From Pseudohalocynthiibacter aestuariivivens (GTDB taxonomy: Bacteria; Pseudomonadota; Alphaproteobacteria; Rhodobacterales; Rhodobacteraceae): a DNA stretch of 64,000 nucleotides. Positions 35,897 through 45,974 of this stretch are shown here, piece by piece (position 1 is the stretch's first letter; each line of letters starts with the position of its first letter). The DNA lies in assembly GCF_018457175.1 (NCBI RefSeq), contig NZ_JAGFNU010000004.1:1-64000 (forward strand), in the 5' to 3' direction. The notes under the pieces were generated by a model. The model had not been told where the DNA came from, did no database searches, and saw only the letters and a program-made list of their open reading frames with translations. A program made the translations under genes and the position numbers.

Positions 35897-38800
35897 CTAG
35901 TAGTCTCGCTCGAAAAATACACCCATGCTGGTGTTACCATCTTGCCCAAGCCCACCTTTGACGGTCAAAGCCGGGGAAATATCCAGGTTCAGGTTAATCT
36001 CGCTCGTTCCATCGCTGCCAATCGTCACGTCGGTATAGACGTTCTCGGAAATGTACTTCCCGGCACGTACTCCGGTGGTGCCTTCTTGGTTACTGGCAAC
36101 ATCAAGATCATCCAGACCAAACTTGTCCCTTAGTCGCGACACGAGCCCAACACCGCCCCGCCCGGATAAGGTTGCAACAGCAGACGCAAGCTGGGCCGCC
36201 TGAAACGGAGAAATTTCTGTTATAGCGCGTCCAAAGAAGAGCCTCGAGAGCACTTCGTCCTCGGGCAGTTCAGGTTGAGATGTGAAGGATATCGTCGGAT
36301 CCGCAGCATTGCCTTCAACGATAACATTGACGGTAAACTCATCTGCAGAACTTGTCGCGACGAGCCGTAAGTAGGGCACAAATTCACCCTGCAACTGTGC
36401 ATAACCTTCATCAAGTGTCAGGCGTTTTCCCAGAATGTCGAGCCGCCCCCGGATCAGATCAAACCGCCCTGACGGAATGAGGTTATCCGTTGTTCCGCCC
36501 AAGCGCAGCTCACCACCAAGTTCGACGTCAAGACCGCGACCACGAACAAATATGCGCGATGGCGCAGAAATTGTCAGATCAACCGGATAAGCAGCACCTC
36601 CACTGCTTCCTGCATCGTTGTCTAGCAATCCAGCACGGCGCCGCGTTTCCCTGACGCTGGCAGGTTCATTCACATGAACAAGCCCGGGCAAGTCGCCGCC
36701 CTCTGTAAATCCAGATGTTGGAACCTGTATTTCGGTCGGTCCAAGTGTCAAATCACCGGCAATCAGCGCGCCCCCCGTAACTGGCCCATTTACGGTCACA
36801 GCGCCATTGACGTTCGTCTGATAAAGCGCCGGATCTATCAATCCAACGCTGCGCAATTGTACCGCCAGTTCGCCAGCATATGGTGGCGTCAAAGATACCG
36901 GGCCATTCACTGAAAACTGACCGCCCGATGTGACCGCACCCGTTGAGTCAATTACCGCGCGGCCACCGGAAATCTGTGCGTTTACAGCGACGTTTGTTAG
37001 CGCCAACCGCAACAATGGGATCGACGCACGCACCGCTCCCGCCGTCGCCTGACCGGAAATTGACGACAACGCGAAAGGCCCGTCCAACCGCAGATCAAAC
37101 CATGCGTTACCGTCAAGCGTGCGCGGCGTAATAAGTGGGTTTGCAAGCCCCAATGGCGCATTGCCCGCCAACGCAAGGTTGGCTGATTGGCCGTCAACGA
37201 CAACGCCACCAGTAATACTTAGCACGGTTCCAGCAGGGCCATCGCCATTCGCATCGATCTGCCAGTCGCCACCGTTCCGGCTTGCCGTACCGTTCAGGCT
37301 AAGCGGGCCATTCAACCCTGAAACAAATATTCCGAGGTTGTTTAAACTTGCAGCATATCTGAGATCACCAGTCTCTGATCCTAGCTGGCCGGATACGCCT
37401 GCGGTAAGTTCCGGTGTGGCGATTTCAAACTGGTTAATTCTTAGACCCGTGGTATCACGCGCGACAGCTACCGATAGATCAGCCGTGCCGCGAAGCAAAC
37501 GATCAACCTCTGACTGACCTATTCCAAGGTCTTGTGTCTGGCCTTTCAGTGTCAGATCAAAAGATCCGCCCAGCAGATCACCCTGCCCCGCCAAGTTAAT
37601 ACGTCCAGACCCCTTCAGCGGGCGACCAACAAGCAGAGAGAAGCGTGAAAGATCGCCAGATGTTAGAAGTATTTCCCCTTCCACATTAAAATCATCTTGC
37701 AGCCCTGCAAAGGCGGCCTGTCCTGAAATGGAAAAGTTATCGCCGTTTAAGATTACGTTGCGCAATACGACGGGTTCTTCCTGAATCCATTCCACCTGAG
37801 TGTCACCGGAAATTTCAGAACCCAGCGCAGCGGCCAAACCTTCGTCCCGCAGAATTAAACCGTCCGCACTGTAAAACACTTCGCTTGTCACGCGGCCAAG
37901 CGCTGTTCCGTCTCTTGCAAAAATCTTGCCTGTTGCAGCCAGCAACAGAGTTTCAGCTGTCAGATTTTCACTGACCAGCCCATCTAACAGAAGCGTTCCT
38001 TTCCAATCGTCATCATTTGCATGATTATATGCAAGATCAAGCGTAAGGCTGTCGACAAGCGTCTTGCTTCCTGAAAGTGGTAACAAAACAGGCGAACCCG
38101 ATTGATCACTAATTTCTGCTTCTAACTCAAAACGTTCTGGCCAGCCCTCTGCCCCAATCGCGCCACTCCCTTCAATCGAAACGGAGCGCGCCTTCAAGGC
38201 CAGTGTGTCCAGCGTCACCCGCCCGTCGGTCAGCCGTTCACCGCGTAGTTTCAACTGGATATCCGAGCCAAAGAAGGACCGGTAATCAGGCGCGAACAAC
38301 GGCGCAATATCACCACCTATCTCAGCACCAAACGCGTGGCCAAGATTTGAGCTGTCATTTTCATCCCGCAGTGCAACAATTGTAATCTGGCCGGTAAGTC
38401 GGGGCTCGTTGTCAGACAAGAGACTTATGTCGGCTATATAGTCATCAAGAGCTCCTGTTCCCTTAACAGTCATCGCAATCGCTGGCGTATCGGGAAGATT
38501 CAATAACGTTGAAACAATGCCGCCCTTGCCTTCGCTCAAAGCGACATCCAGGCTCAATTCGCGTGTCGCGTTACTATAACCACCCGCAAAGCGAAGCGTT
38601 CCGAGTTCACCATCGATCCTTGCAATACTGACTTCTGCGTCTCCAGCACCAGCATTTAACGAAAGACTCGCCTCTAACTTGACTGTCGCTTCGCGGCTCA
38701 GAACAGCGGCACCAAGAACCACGCGGTCTGCCTTGACCGCGGCTATTTCGACAGAAACTGGCAATTCCGGCAGTGTAAATTCTGTTGCTTCAGGGCTTGG

Positions 38801-39142
38801 TGTGGATGCGTCGGTCTTTGGAAAGCGAGGGAGCAAAATTTCGCGCGCACTCAGTGTGTTCACCTCAAGGCGACCACGCAAAAGCGCCGATTGATTCCAG
38901 TCTAACACCACATCGCGCAACGTGATCCAGACGCCACCATCATCTGCAATGGTGAGTTCTTCAATGGTGGACTCGGCGCTTAGTGAACCTGAAAAACCTT
39001 TGACGCGCACCTCACGCCCTGCATCAGAGAGATTATCTTCCAGAAACGCCGTCAGAAAATCACGGTCATCCTTGGTCTCTGTCTGCGCGAAAGCAAAACA
39101 GGGCAGCAGAAGCAACAGAACTATTGCGGCAAACCGTTTCAA
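35897..39142 (-). CDS. tamB: TamB, inner-membrane translocation and assembly module
   Basis: 1081 residues: N-terminal signal anchor, a long beta-taco region of repeating hydrophobic strands, and the conserved C-terminal TamB/DUF490 domain ending in the outer-membrane-like FFERDY. It moves phospholipids or assists autotransporter assembly with TamA. Start overlaps the tamA stop by 4 nt. Confidence 0.9.
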   Translation of the reverse strand: MKRFAAIVLLLLLPCFAFAQTETKDDRDFLTAFLEDNLSDAGREVRVKGFSGSLSAESTIEELTIADDGGVWITLRDVVLDWNQSALLRGRLEVNTLSAREILLPRFPKTDASTPSPEATEFTLPELPVSVEIAAVKADRVVLGAAVLSREATVKLEASLSLNAGAGDAEVSIARIDGELGTLRFAGGYSNATRELSLDVALSEGKGGIVSTLLNLPDTPAIAMTVKGTGALDDYIADISLLSDNEPRLTGQITIVALRDENDSSNLGHAFGAEIGGDIAPLFAPDYRSFFGSDIQLKLRGERLTDGRVTLDTLALKARSVSIEGSGAIGAEGWPERFELEAEISDQSGSPVLLPLSGSKTLVDSLTLDLAYNHANDDDWKGTLLLDGLVSENLTAETLLLAATGKIFARDGTALGRVTSEVFYSADGLILRDEGLAAALGSEISGDTQVEWIQEEPVVLRNVILNGDNFSISGQAAFAGLQDDFNVEGEILLTSGDLSRFSLLVGRPLKGSGRINLAGQGDLLGGSFDLTLKGQTQDLGIGQSEVDRLLRGTADLSVAVARDTTGLRINQFEIATPELTAGVSGQLGSETGDLRYAASLNNLGIFVSGLNGPLSLNGTASRNGGDWQIDANGDGPAGTVLSITGGVVVDGQSANLALAGNAPLGLANPLITPRTLDGNAWFDLRLDGPFALSSISGQATAGAVRASIPLLRLALTNVAVNAQISGGRAVIDSTGAVTSGGQFSVNGPVSLTPPYAGELAVQLRSVGLIDPALYQTNVNGAVTVNGPVTGGALIAGDLTLGPTEIQVPTSGFTEGGDLPGLVHVNEPASVRETRRRAGLLDNDAGSSGGAAYPVDLTISAPSRIFVRGRGLDVELGGELRLGGTTDNLIPSGRFDLIRGRLDILGKRLTLDEGYAQLQGEFVPYLRLVATSSADEFTVNVIVEGNAADPTISFTSQPELPEDEVLSRLFFGRAITEISPFQAAQLASAVATLSGRGGVGLVSRLRDKFGLDDLDVASNQEGTTGVRAGKYISENVYTDVTIGSDGTSEINLNLDISPALTVKGGLGQDGNTSMGVFFERDY

Positions 39143-40956
39143 AATGATTGTCCTATGCCAACGTAGATTTGCAGACCATTCCCAGTTCCCCCTACAGGTG
39201 CGGCAACGTCAAAACGTATCGGCCCGATGCCGGTGTTGTATCGCAGTCCAAGCCCGAAGCCACCGTGCCAATCCCCGTTACCGTCATAAAAGGAACCCGA
39301 GCCAACGTATCCCGCATCTGCGAACGCGACGGCGCCCAGTTTTTCGGTAAAGCTTGTTCGCAGTTCAGAGGAAAGGCCGATAAATGAACGCCCCCCGCGG
39401 CGTATGCCACCCCCAAGATTAACGCCAAGCGACTGATAAGACTGACCCCTAACAGTACCACCACCGCCTGAATAAAACAGGTAGTCAGGCGGCGAATCGA
39501 TTACAGTCGGCCCTACGACCGAGCCAAGTTGAAAACGCCCTGCCAAAACAAACCGGTTCTCTTCACCAAAGCCACGATAAGTACGTGCATCAGTTTCAAT
39601 CCGCAGGCCCGAGGAGGTTGTTCCAAATCCAACGAACGGGCGCAGTTCACCGGCCAGATAAAAGCCACTTGTCGGATTTAACGCATTGTCGCGCTTGTCC
39701 CATATGAGCGTGGCAGGCAGGCTCAGCAGATTGAAATCTTTTATTCCGCTGGTGTCGGTCACACGCGCATTGCGCACTTCAATCGCAAGCTCACCTTCAA
39801 GCGTGTCTGAAAATATCCGATGTGCACCAACACCAAAACCGAGGTTGTCAGATTGAAAATCCGGTTCGTCCAAGCGTTCTGCTTCTATCGTCACAAAGAC
39901 AGAAGTATCAGGACCAATCGTCGCTGGCCTTTCATACCTTGCGCCAAAGCTATAATCTGTGCCACCCGTTTCACCGCCAATGCCGCTGATTTCGCCATCT
40001 ATGCGCAGCCGTTCCGCACCGCCGAGAAGATTTCGGTGAAACCAATACCCAGACAACAACAGCCCTTCGAGTGTTGAAATTTCTGCGCCAACCCCGTAAC
40101 GGCGCGGCTTTTCGTCAACAACTGCAGCCGTGATATCGAGTGTATTATTCGGCCCGACTGTTTCAGCTTCGCTCAATGCGACAGACCGGAACGTCCCGGT
40201 TCTGCGCAGCCGTATGGCGGCTGCCTCCACATCGTCCGGAGAAAAAACGGCGCCCTCCGGAAGACCTGCAATTGTTATGATACGTGATGTATGTACGTTA
40301 CTTTGGCCTTCGACGAGAAGTTTGCCAAAGCGAAGCCTTGGGCCTGGCGCAACGCTAACATCAACCTCCAGAGTCTGTGACAAGTGATCTGCGCGCAAAG
40401 ACTGGCGTTCAATATTTGCCTTTGCGTGCCCGATATTTCGCCATCCATCAATGACCGCGCTAACGGCATCACCCACCAGCGGGCTGTAGGCTGTCGCGCC
40501 TCTTGCAAAACCAGTTGGTAATTCGCTACCCCATGCAACCGGCCTTACCTGCGCGTCCCCAAACCGGAAAACCGGGCCCGGACGAATACGAACTTCTATC
40601 CTGCGAACCTCGGTCAACCGCTGAAATAGCGGGATCGAAGCTGCCTCGCGACCATCAATCAAGATGTTCACAGTCCCACTGTATCGCCCTTGCGTATAAA
40701 GTGCTGCAACCAGGCGCCCATAGTCTGCGCGCGCAGCCGCGACGAGATCTTGTGGGGCGGAAACCCCATCTCTCTGTGCAGCTAAAATCAAGGATGTCTC
40801 GCGAAGAACGTCTGTAACCCGTTCCGGCACATCCCCTGTTTCGAATAGGACGGTGTCCAGCGCTGCGGCAGGCTGAACAAACCCCATCGCCAGACAGACA
40901 GCAAAAGCACCGCTTTGCCATATCCTCGTCAGAGACCGTAAAAAATCGGCCATCAT
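39139..40956 (-). CDS. tamA: TamA/BamA-family outer-membrane protein
   Basis: 605 residues: signal peptide (to about AAA at 33), POTRA domains (about 40-270) and a 16-strand barrel with the GVGAEIST, FYLAGELRPF and C-terminal LQIYVGIGQSF strands. The start at 40956 follows GGGGTG by 6 nt. Operon with tamB. Confidence 0.92.
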   Translation of the reverse strand: MMADFLRSLTRIWQSGAFAVCLAMGFVQPAAALDTVLFETGDVPERVTDVLRETSLILAAQRDGVSAPQDLVAAARADYGRLVAALYTQGRYSGTVNILIDGREAASIPLFQRLTEVRRIEVRIRPGPVFRFGDAQVRPVAWGSELPTGFARGATAYSPLVGDAVSAVIDGWRNIGHAKANIERQSLRADHLSQTLEVDVSVAPGPRLRFGKLLVEGQSNVHTSRIITIAGLPEGAVFSPDDVEAAAIRLRRTGTFRSVALSEAETVGPNNTLDITAAVVDEKPRRYGVGAEISTLEGLLLSGYWFHRNLLGGAERLRIDGEISGIGGETGGTDYSFGARYERPATIGPDTSVFVTIEAERLDEPDFQSDNLGFGVGAHRIFSDTLEGELAIEVRNARVTDTSGIKDFNLLSLPATLIWDKRDNALNPTSGFYLAGELRPFVGFGTTSSGLRIETDARTYRGFGEENRFVLAGRFQLGSVVGPTVIDSPPDYLFYSGGGGTVRGQSYQSLGVNLGGGIRRGGRSFIGLSSELRTSFTEKLGAVAFADAGYVGSGSFYDGNGDWHGGFGLGLRYNTGIGPIRFDVAAPVGGTGNGLQIYVGIGQSF

Positions 40957-41199
40957 GGATATCACCCCAAAAACTCACCTTACTGATACGTCGCAACGCG
41001 TGGTCTTACCATACGGATTGTTACGTTATCTGAATATAGACGTCGGGTTCTGTATATCCTGAAAATCAAAGTTTTACTTTGTTTGACGTCAATCGAAACA
41101 GGTGTGTCGGATTGGGCTTTATCTTTTATTTTAACTTGTAGAATAACTTGGTCGGGATCATTGTGACCTTACATCAGAACAGAGTAATCGGCGCTTTAA

Positions 41200-41904
41200 A
41201 TGAATGACATTCTGCAAGGATTAAGCGCCGCGTTTCGCCTTATCATTACCTTTGACGGTGAACTTGCAGAAATCACCCTGCGGTCGTTTCAGGTGACGCT
41301 AAGTGCAGTCGCCATCGGTTCGTTGCTGGGTTTGCCCTTTGGTGCATGGCTTGCGGTAAATCGCTTTAGAATGCGGCGTTACACGATTGCTGTGCTTAAC
41401 GCCCTGATGGGGCTGCCACCCGTTGTTGTCGGGCTTTTTGTCTATATTCTGTTTTCACGTTCCGGGCCATTCGGCGTATTGGGGCTTTTGTTCACGCCAA
41501 CGGTGATGATCATCGCGCAAGTGATAATTATAACGCCGCTTATTGCGTCTATCGCCCATCAGGCAATCCGGGAACTCTGGGCAGAATACCATGATCTTTT
41601 GCTGTCTCTGAACACAACGAAACGTCAAAGAATCATGACACTGATATGGGACGGAAGGCGCGCCTTGCTGACGGCAGCATTGGCTGGGTTTGGGCGCGCA
41701 ATTGGCGAAGTTGGTGCGATCATGATTGTTGGTGGAAACATTGATCACGCAACACGCGTTCTGACAACCGCCATCGCGCTTGAGACAGGCAAAGGCGACT
41801 TCGCGCTCGCGCTTGGGCTTGGGTTCATCCTGATCGGTTTGGCCATCGTTCTTAACCTGGCAATCCACATTTTGTCGCGTACAGAACAGGGAGGAAGATG
41901 GTGA
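41200..41904 (+). CDS. tupB: Tungstate ABC transporter permease
   Basis: 234 residues, about five membrane helices, with a molybdate/tungstate-type loop (AEYHDLLLSLNTTKRQRIMTLIWDGR) and GFGRAIGEVGAIMIVGGNI. It pairs with the ATPase encoded next. The gene overlaps tupC by 7 nt. The gene order B-C-A puts the binding protein last, unusual because tupA normally comes first. Confidence 0.9.
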   Translation: MNDILQGLSAAFRLIITFDGELAEITLRSFQVTLSAVAIGSLLGLPFGAWLAVNRFRMRRYTIAVLNALMGLPPVVVGLFVYILFSRSGPFGVLGLLFTPTVMIIAQVIIITPLIASIAHQAIRELWAEYHDLLLSLNTTKRQRIMTLIWDGRRALLTAALAGFGRAIGEVGAIMIVGGNIDHATRVLTTAIALETGKGDFALALGLGFILIGLAIVLNLAIHILSRTEQGGRW

Positions 41905-42614
41905 AATCAATCCTGCCTTTGGTGCTAACAGGTGCAGCGACCCGAAAGCGGGGCAAAACCCTTATCGGTCCCGTAGACCTGACGGTTGGGGCCAAAGGGT
42001 TTACCATTGTGATCGGGCCGAATGGGTCTGGTAAGACGAGTTTTCTTCAACTCATGCATGGCTTGGGGCGCGTTTCCAAAGGCGGTGTTCGCTGGAACGT
42101 TTCGCAAGCAGAGGCGCAACGACAACAGGCCTATGTCTTTCAGACCCCGATCATGATGCGCCGACGTGTCGTAGACTGTATTGCTTACCCGTTGCTTCTG
42201 ACTGGAACGGGCAGAAAAGCTGCACGCGCGCGCGCAGCAGAATGGGCAACCCGTCTTGGTCTAGGCGAGGCGCTTGATCGCCCTGCAACGGTTCTGTCAG
42301 GGGGCGAAAAGCAAAAACTTGCACTCGCGCGCGCATTGATCCGCAAACCAGAAATTTTATTCCTGGATGAGCCCTGCGCGAATCTTGACGGTCGGGCAAC
42401 CCGCGAAATCGAAACCATTTTACTGGAGGCGTACCGGGCAGGAACCAGAATCGTGATGGCGACCCATGATATGGGTCAGGCGAAGCGCTTATCAACAGAG
42501 ATAGCGTTTCTTTACAAGGGTATGATCCACGAATATGGATCGGCTGAAACATTTTTTTCAGCACCCAAAACCCACGAAGCCCAAGCCTTTTTACGAGGAG
42601 ACATATTGGAATGA
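41898..42614 (+). CDS. tupC: Tungstate ABC transporter ATPase
   Basis: 238 residues with Walker A GPNGSGKTS, signature LSGGEKQKLALARAL, Walker B EILFLDEP and switch His (MATHD). It overlaps tupB by 7 nt and tupA by 4 nt. It is compact, without a TOBE domain that would bind oxyanion. Confidence 0.88.
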   Translation: MVKSILPLVLTGAATRKRGKTLIGPVDLTVGAKGFTIVIGPNGSGKTSFLQLMHGLGRVSKGGVRWNVSQAEAQRQQAYVFQTPIMMRRRVVDCIAYPLLLTGTGRKAARARAAEWATRLGLGEALDRPATVLSGGEKQKLALARALIRKPEILFLDEPCANLDGRATREIETILLEAYRAGTRIVMATHDMGQAKRLSTEIAFLYKGMIHEYGSAETFFSAPKTHEAQAFLRGDILE

Positions 42615-43420
42615 GATTTTCTAAAATTGCGCTGGCAACCGCATTTGTCATGTCAGCATCAATCGCCATAGCAGAAGAAATTAAAGTTGCGGTAACGACT
42701 TCTTTTCACAACTCTGGCCTCTCAGATATCCTGTTGCCTGCAATCGCAGAAGATATCGGGCTTGACGTTCAGCTTTTGGTGGTTGGCACGGGTCAGGCAT
42801 TACGCCTGGGTGAGGCCGGGGATGTTGACGCAATTCTCGTGCATTCCCGCAAGGCTGAAGACGCCTTCCTGGAGGCCGGGTATGGAACCCACCGACGCGA
42901 GATTATGTATAATGACTTTGTGCTGATCGGCCCCAATGACGACCCCGCAAAAATTGGTTCTGCCGAGAATGCGGCGTCTGCCCTGACGCTCATTTCCTAT
43001 GCAGAAACGCCTTTCGTCAGCCGCGGTGACGACAGCGGAACACATAAGAAAGAGCGTGCGCTTTGGGCCAGCGCAGGTCTTGACGACAGTACATTTGAAA
43101 GCTGGTACCGTTCGGTTGGCGCAGGTATGGGCGCGACACTGAATACCGCTAGCGGCATGAATGCCTACGTCATGTCAGACCGGGCAAGCTGGCTTAACTT
43201 TGGTAACAAGGGCGATCTGGCTTTGCTGTTCTCGGGCGATCCGGTTCTGTTCAATCAGTACGCAATTATACCAGTGAACCCGAAGCTGCACACGCACGTA
43301 AAAAACGACCTTGCGAATGCTCTGGAGGAATGGCTGGTCAGTGACCGTGCGCGCGTTTTGATTGATGGCTACACAATAAATGGTGAAACGCTGTTCACCC
43401 ACAACGCGGTGGCAGAGTAA
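42611..43420 (+). CDS. tupA: Tungstate-binding protein
   Basis: 269 residues. Signal peptide 1-21, then the TupA signature VAVTTSFHNSGLSDILLPAI and SRGDDSGTHKKERALW. TupA binds tungstate with very high affinity for tungsten enzymes such as formate dehydrogenases or aldehyde oxidoreductases; no such gene is in the window. The stop lies 3 nt from the convergent ABC ATPase stop. Confidence 0.92.
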   Translation: MRFSKIALATAFVMSASIAIAEEIKVAVTTSFHNSGLSDILLPAIAEDIGLDVQLLVVGTGQALRLGEAGDVDAILVHSRKAEDAFLEAGYGTHRREIMYNDFVLIGPNDDPAKIGSAENAASALTLISYAETPFVSRGDDSGTHKKERALWASAGLDDSTFESWYRSVGAGMGATLNTASGMNAYVMSDRASWLNFGNKGDLALLFSGDPVLFNQYAIIPVNPKLHTHVKNDLANALEEWLVSDRARVLIDGYTINGETLFTHNAVAE

Positions 43421-43423
43421 GTC

Positions 43424-44200
43424 TTAGGCAACGATATCGGCGGCAGCCTCACGGCTGTAGCCGATTGACGCCTCAAGCAAGTGTTTCGTGTACGGATGGC
43501 TTGGGCGCATTGCCCGCATATCTTCGGCCGTCATCACTTCAACAATTTCGCCAAGCTGCATCACGGCAATACGTGAACACATGTGCCCAACGACCGCAAG
43601 ATCATGTGACACCATCAGATATGTCAGGCCGTGTTCTGCCCTAAGGTCCGTGAGCAGGTTCAGTATCTCCGCCTGTACCGACACATCGAGCGCCGAGGTT
43701 GGCTCATCCAGCAACAGAAACGATGGCTCCGGCGCCAAAGCACGTGCAATCGCCACCCTTTGACGTTGCCCACCAGACAGCTGGTGCGGATAGCGGAACC
43801 GGAAAGATGGCCCCAACCCAACATCATCAAGCAGGGTTACAATTCGTTTTTCGATATTGTCAAAACCATGCAGGTAAAGCGTTTCACTGAGCACCTGATC
43901 CACCGAATGACGCGGATGAAGCGATGCATAGGGATCCTGAAAGACCATTTGCAGAGTCTTGTAAAATTCGTTGTCCCGGGTGTGATCCAAGGTCTTTCCA
44001 GCAACATGAATTGCGCCGGACCAATTAGGGGCAAGTTCAGTTATGGCGCGCAGAATGGTAGATTTACCAGACCCGCTTTCCCCGACGAGGCCAAAGCTCT
44101 CGCCCTTTGGAACATCAAATGTTGCGTCTTTAACAGCATCGATCCGGTCTTTTCCTGATCCGAACCAGACTTTCAGGTTTTTTACTGAGATTCCGTTCAT
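43424..44200 (-). CDS. Peptide ABC transporter ATPase (DppF/OppF type)
   Basis: 258 residues with Walker A GESGSGKST, signature LSGGQRQRVAIARAL and Walker B FLLLDEP. It is shorter than typical DppF because it lacks much of the C-terminal oligopeptide extension. The start at 44200 is inferred from an ATGA overlap with the upstream ATPase; the longer frame is unlikely. Last gene of the five-gene peptide importer. Confidence 0.88.
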   Translation of the reverse strand: MNGISVKNLKVWFGSGKDRIDAVKDATFDVPKGESFGLVGESGSGKSTILRAITELAPNWSGAIHVAGKTLDHTRDNEFYKTLQMVFQDPYASLHPRHSVDQVLSETLYLHGFDNIEKRIVTLLDDVGLGPSFRFRYPHQLSGGQRQRVAIARALAPEPSFLLLDEPTSALDVSVQAEILNLLTDLRAEHGLTYLMVSHDLAVVGHMCSRIAVMQLGEIVEVMTAEDMRAMRPSHPYTKHLLEASIGYSREAAADIVA

Positions 44201-45051
44201 CGCGCCCCGCTCACGCTGTCTGTATCGCGCCATGTTGCATCGCGTTCCAACACCGCGAGACGCTCTTGTTTTACGTCCAGTCGCGGCAGCGAATTCAGCA
44301 AACCACGCGTATAGGGGTGTTGCGCCTCGTGCAGTTTGTCCGCCACGCAGGTCTCAACAATCCGGCCACCATACATGATCAAAACCCGATCACAGAAAGA
44401 CGACACAAGATTAAGATCATGGCTGATGAAAATCAGCCCCATGCCGCGTTCCTGCACCAGCTTGTCCATGATCCGCAGCACCTGGGTTTGCACGGAAACA
44501 TCAAGGGCCGATGTCGGCTCGTCCGCAATCAGAATTCTGGGGTCGGGCACCATCATCATCGCAATCATCACCCGCTGGCCCATGCCACCTGACAATTCAT
44601 GCGGATATGAACGGTAGACCCGCTCCGGATCGCGGATCGAAACAGCTTCGAGCATCTCCATTGCCTTGCGTTTTGCATCTGCCTTGGTTGACTTGGCGTG
44701 GATCGCGTATGCCTCCACAATCTGGTCTCCGACGCGCATCACGGGATTGAGCGAAAACTTAGGGTCTTGCATCACCATCGAAATGCGCTGCCCGCGAACC
44801 GAGCGCATTTCCTTTTCGCTCATCGCCATAATGTCGTCGCCTTCAACCGCGATACGTTCAGCCGTTACCTGACCCGGTGGTCGGATCAGGCGCAGAATTG
44901 CGCGGCCGGTCATTGATTTACCGGAACCGCTTTCACCAACAATACCAAGGCGTTCCTGACCAAGGGTAAAAGACACTCCACGAACCGCATCAAAAACACC
45001 GTTGCGGGTAGGAAACTTCACCCAAAGGTTTTCCACATCAAGCAGGTTCAT
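44197..45051 (-). CDS. Peptide ABC transporter ATPase (DppD/OppD type)
   Basis: 284 residues with Walker A GESGSGKSM, signature LSGGMGQRVMIAMMM and Walker B RILIADEPTSALD. It energises the importer together with the neighbouring ATPase. Overlaps both neighbours by 4 nt. Confidence 0.88.
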   Translation of the reverse strand: MNLLDVENLWVKFPTRNGVFDAVRGVSFTLGQERLGIVGESGSGKSMTGRAILRLIRPPGQVTAERIAVEGDDIMAMSEKEMRSVRGQRISMVMQDPKFSLNPVMRVGDQIVEAYAIHAKSTKADAKRKAMEMLEAVSIRDPERVYRSYPHELSGGMGQRVMIAMMMVPDPRILIADEPTSALDVSVQTQVLRIMDKLVQERGMGLIFISHDLNLVSSFCDRVLIMYGGRIVETCVADKLHEAQHPYTRGLLNSLPRLDVKQERLAVLERDATWRDTDSVSGAR

Positions 45052-45974
45052 GATCCACCATCCTTTGGATCAAGCACATCCCGCAAACCATCACCAAGCA
45101 GGTTAAACGCAAGACTGACCGTAAAAATCGCAAGCCCAGGAATGGTGGCAACCCACCAGTGATCAAGGATGAACCGTCTGCCTTCTGATATCATGGCGCC
45201 CCACTCAGGGCTCGGCGGTTGCGCGCCAAGGCCAAGGAAACCAAGCCCCGCGGCTGCTAGAATAATACCCGCCATATCGAGTGTAACCCGCACAATCAGC
45301 GACGAAATACAAAGCGGCCAGATGTGTTTCGTTACAATCCGTGTCGCCCCGGCCCCTTGCAGCTTCACGGCACTGATATAGTCGGAGTTACGAATGGTCA
45401 GCGTTTCAGCCCGCGCGATTCGCGCATAGGGCGGCCAGGCCGTAAGCGAGATTGCAAGGACAGCATTTTCAATCCCTGCACCAAGTGCTGCAACAAAGGC
45501 CAGCGCCAAGACAAGGCGTGGAAAAGCAAGGAAAATATCGGTGATCCGCATAAGGATCACATCGAGCCACCCACCAGAATACCCCGCAACCGTCCCCACC
45601 AGCAAACCCGCAACTGGCGCGATCAGCGCTACTAAAGCAACAATATACAGCGTAATCCGCGAGCCATAGATAAGACGGCTCAGAATATCACGGCCAAGGG
45701 AATCCGTGCCAAACACGTGACCCTCGGACCAGAGAGGTTGCAGCCTGTTTCCAAGTTCCTGCGCGAACGGATCATGTGGCGAAATCAAAGGTGCAAACAA
45801 CGCAACCAGACCAAGACATATCAGGATGCCAAGGCCGAACATCGCCATCGTGTTGGTGCTAAATGAGAGCCACCCCTGATAAAGCGCCACCATCCGCGCC
45901 TGATGGCGCGACTGCGGCGTATCAGTCAAAAGCCATTCGCGCAAAGTTTGTTTTTGTGCTTCTGATTGACTCAT
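45048..45974 (-). CDS. Peptide ABC transporter permease (DppC type)
   Basis: 308 residues, N-terminal cytoplasmic helix then six membrane segments. FGTDSLGRDILSRLIYGSRITL is the DppC/OppC hallmark. Overlaps both neighbours by 4 nt. Confidence 0.9.
   Translation of the reverse strand: MSQSEAQKQTLREWLLTDTPQSRHQARMVALYQGWLSFSTNTMAMFGLGILICLGLVALFAPLISPHDPFAQELGNRLQPLWSEGHVFGTDSLGRDILSRLIYGSRITLYIVALVALIAPVAGLLVGTVAGYSGGWLDVILMRITDIFLAFPRLVLALAFVAALGAGIENAVLAISLTAWPPYARIARAETLTIRNSDYISAVKLQGAGATRIVTKHIWPLCISSLIVRVTLDMAGIILAAAGLGFLGLGAQPPSPEWGAMISEGRRFILDHWWVATIPGLAIFTVSLAFNLLGDGLRDVLDPKDGGS

Noticed and set aside
30904-41156. The 13-mer TAACTTGGTCGGG occurs at 30904-30916 and 41144-41156, flanking 10 kb like an att repeat, and resembles a tRNA 3' end.
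   Set aside because: Tens of 13-bp matches are expected by chance in 64 kb, no integrase is present, and the enclosed genes are ordinary chromosomal genes.
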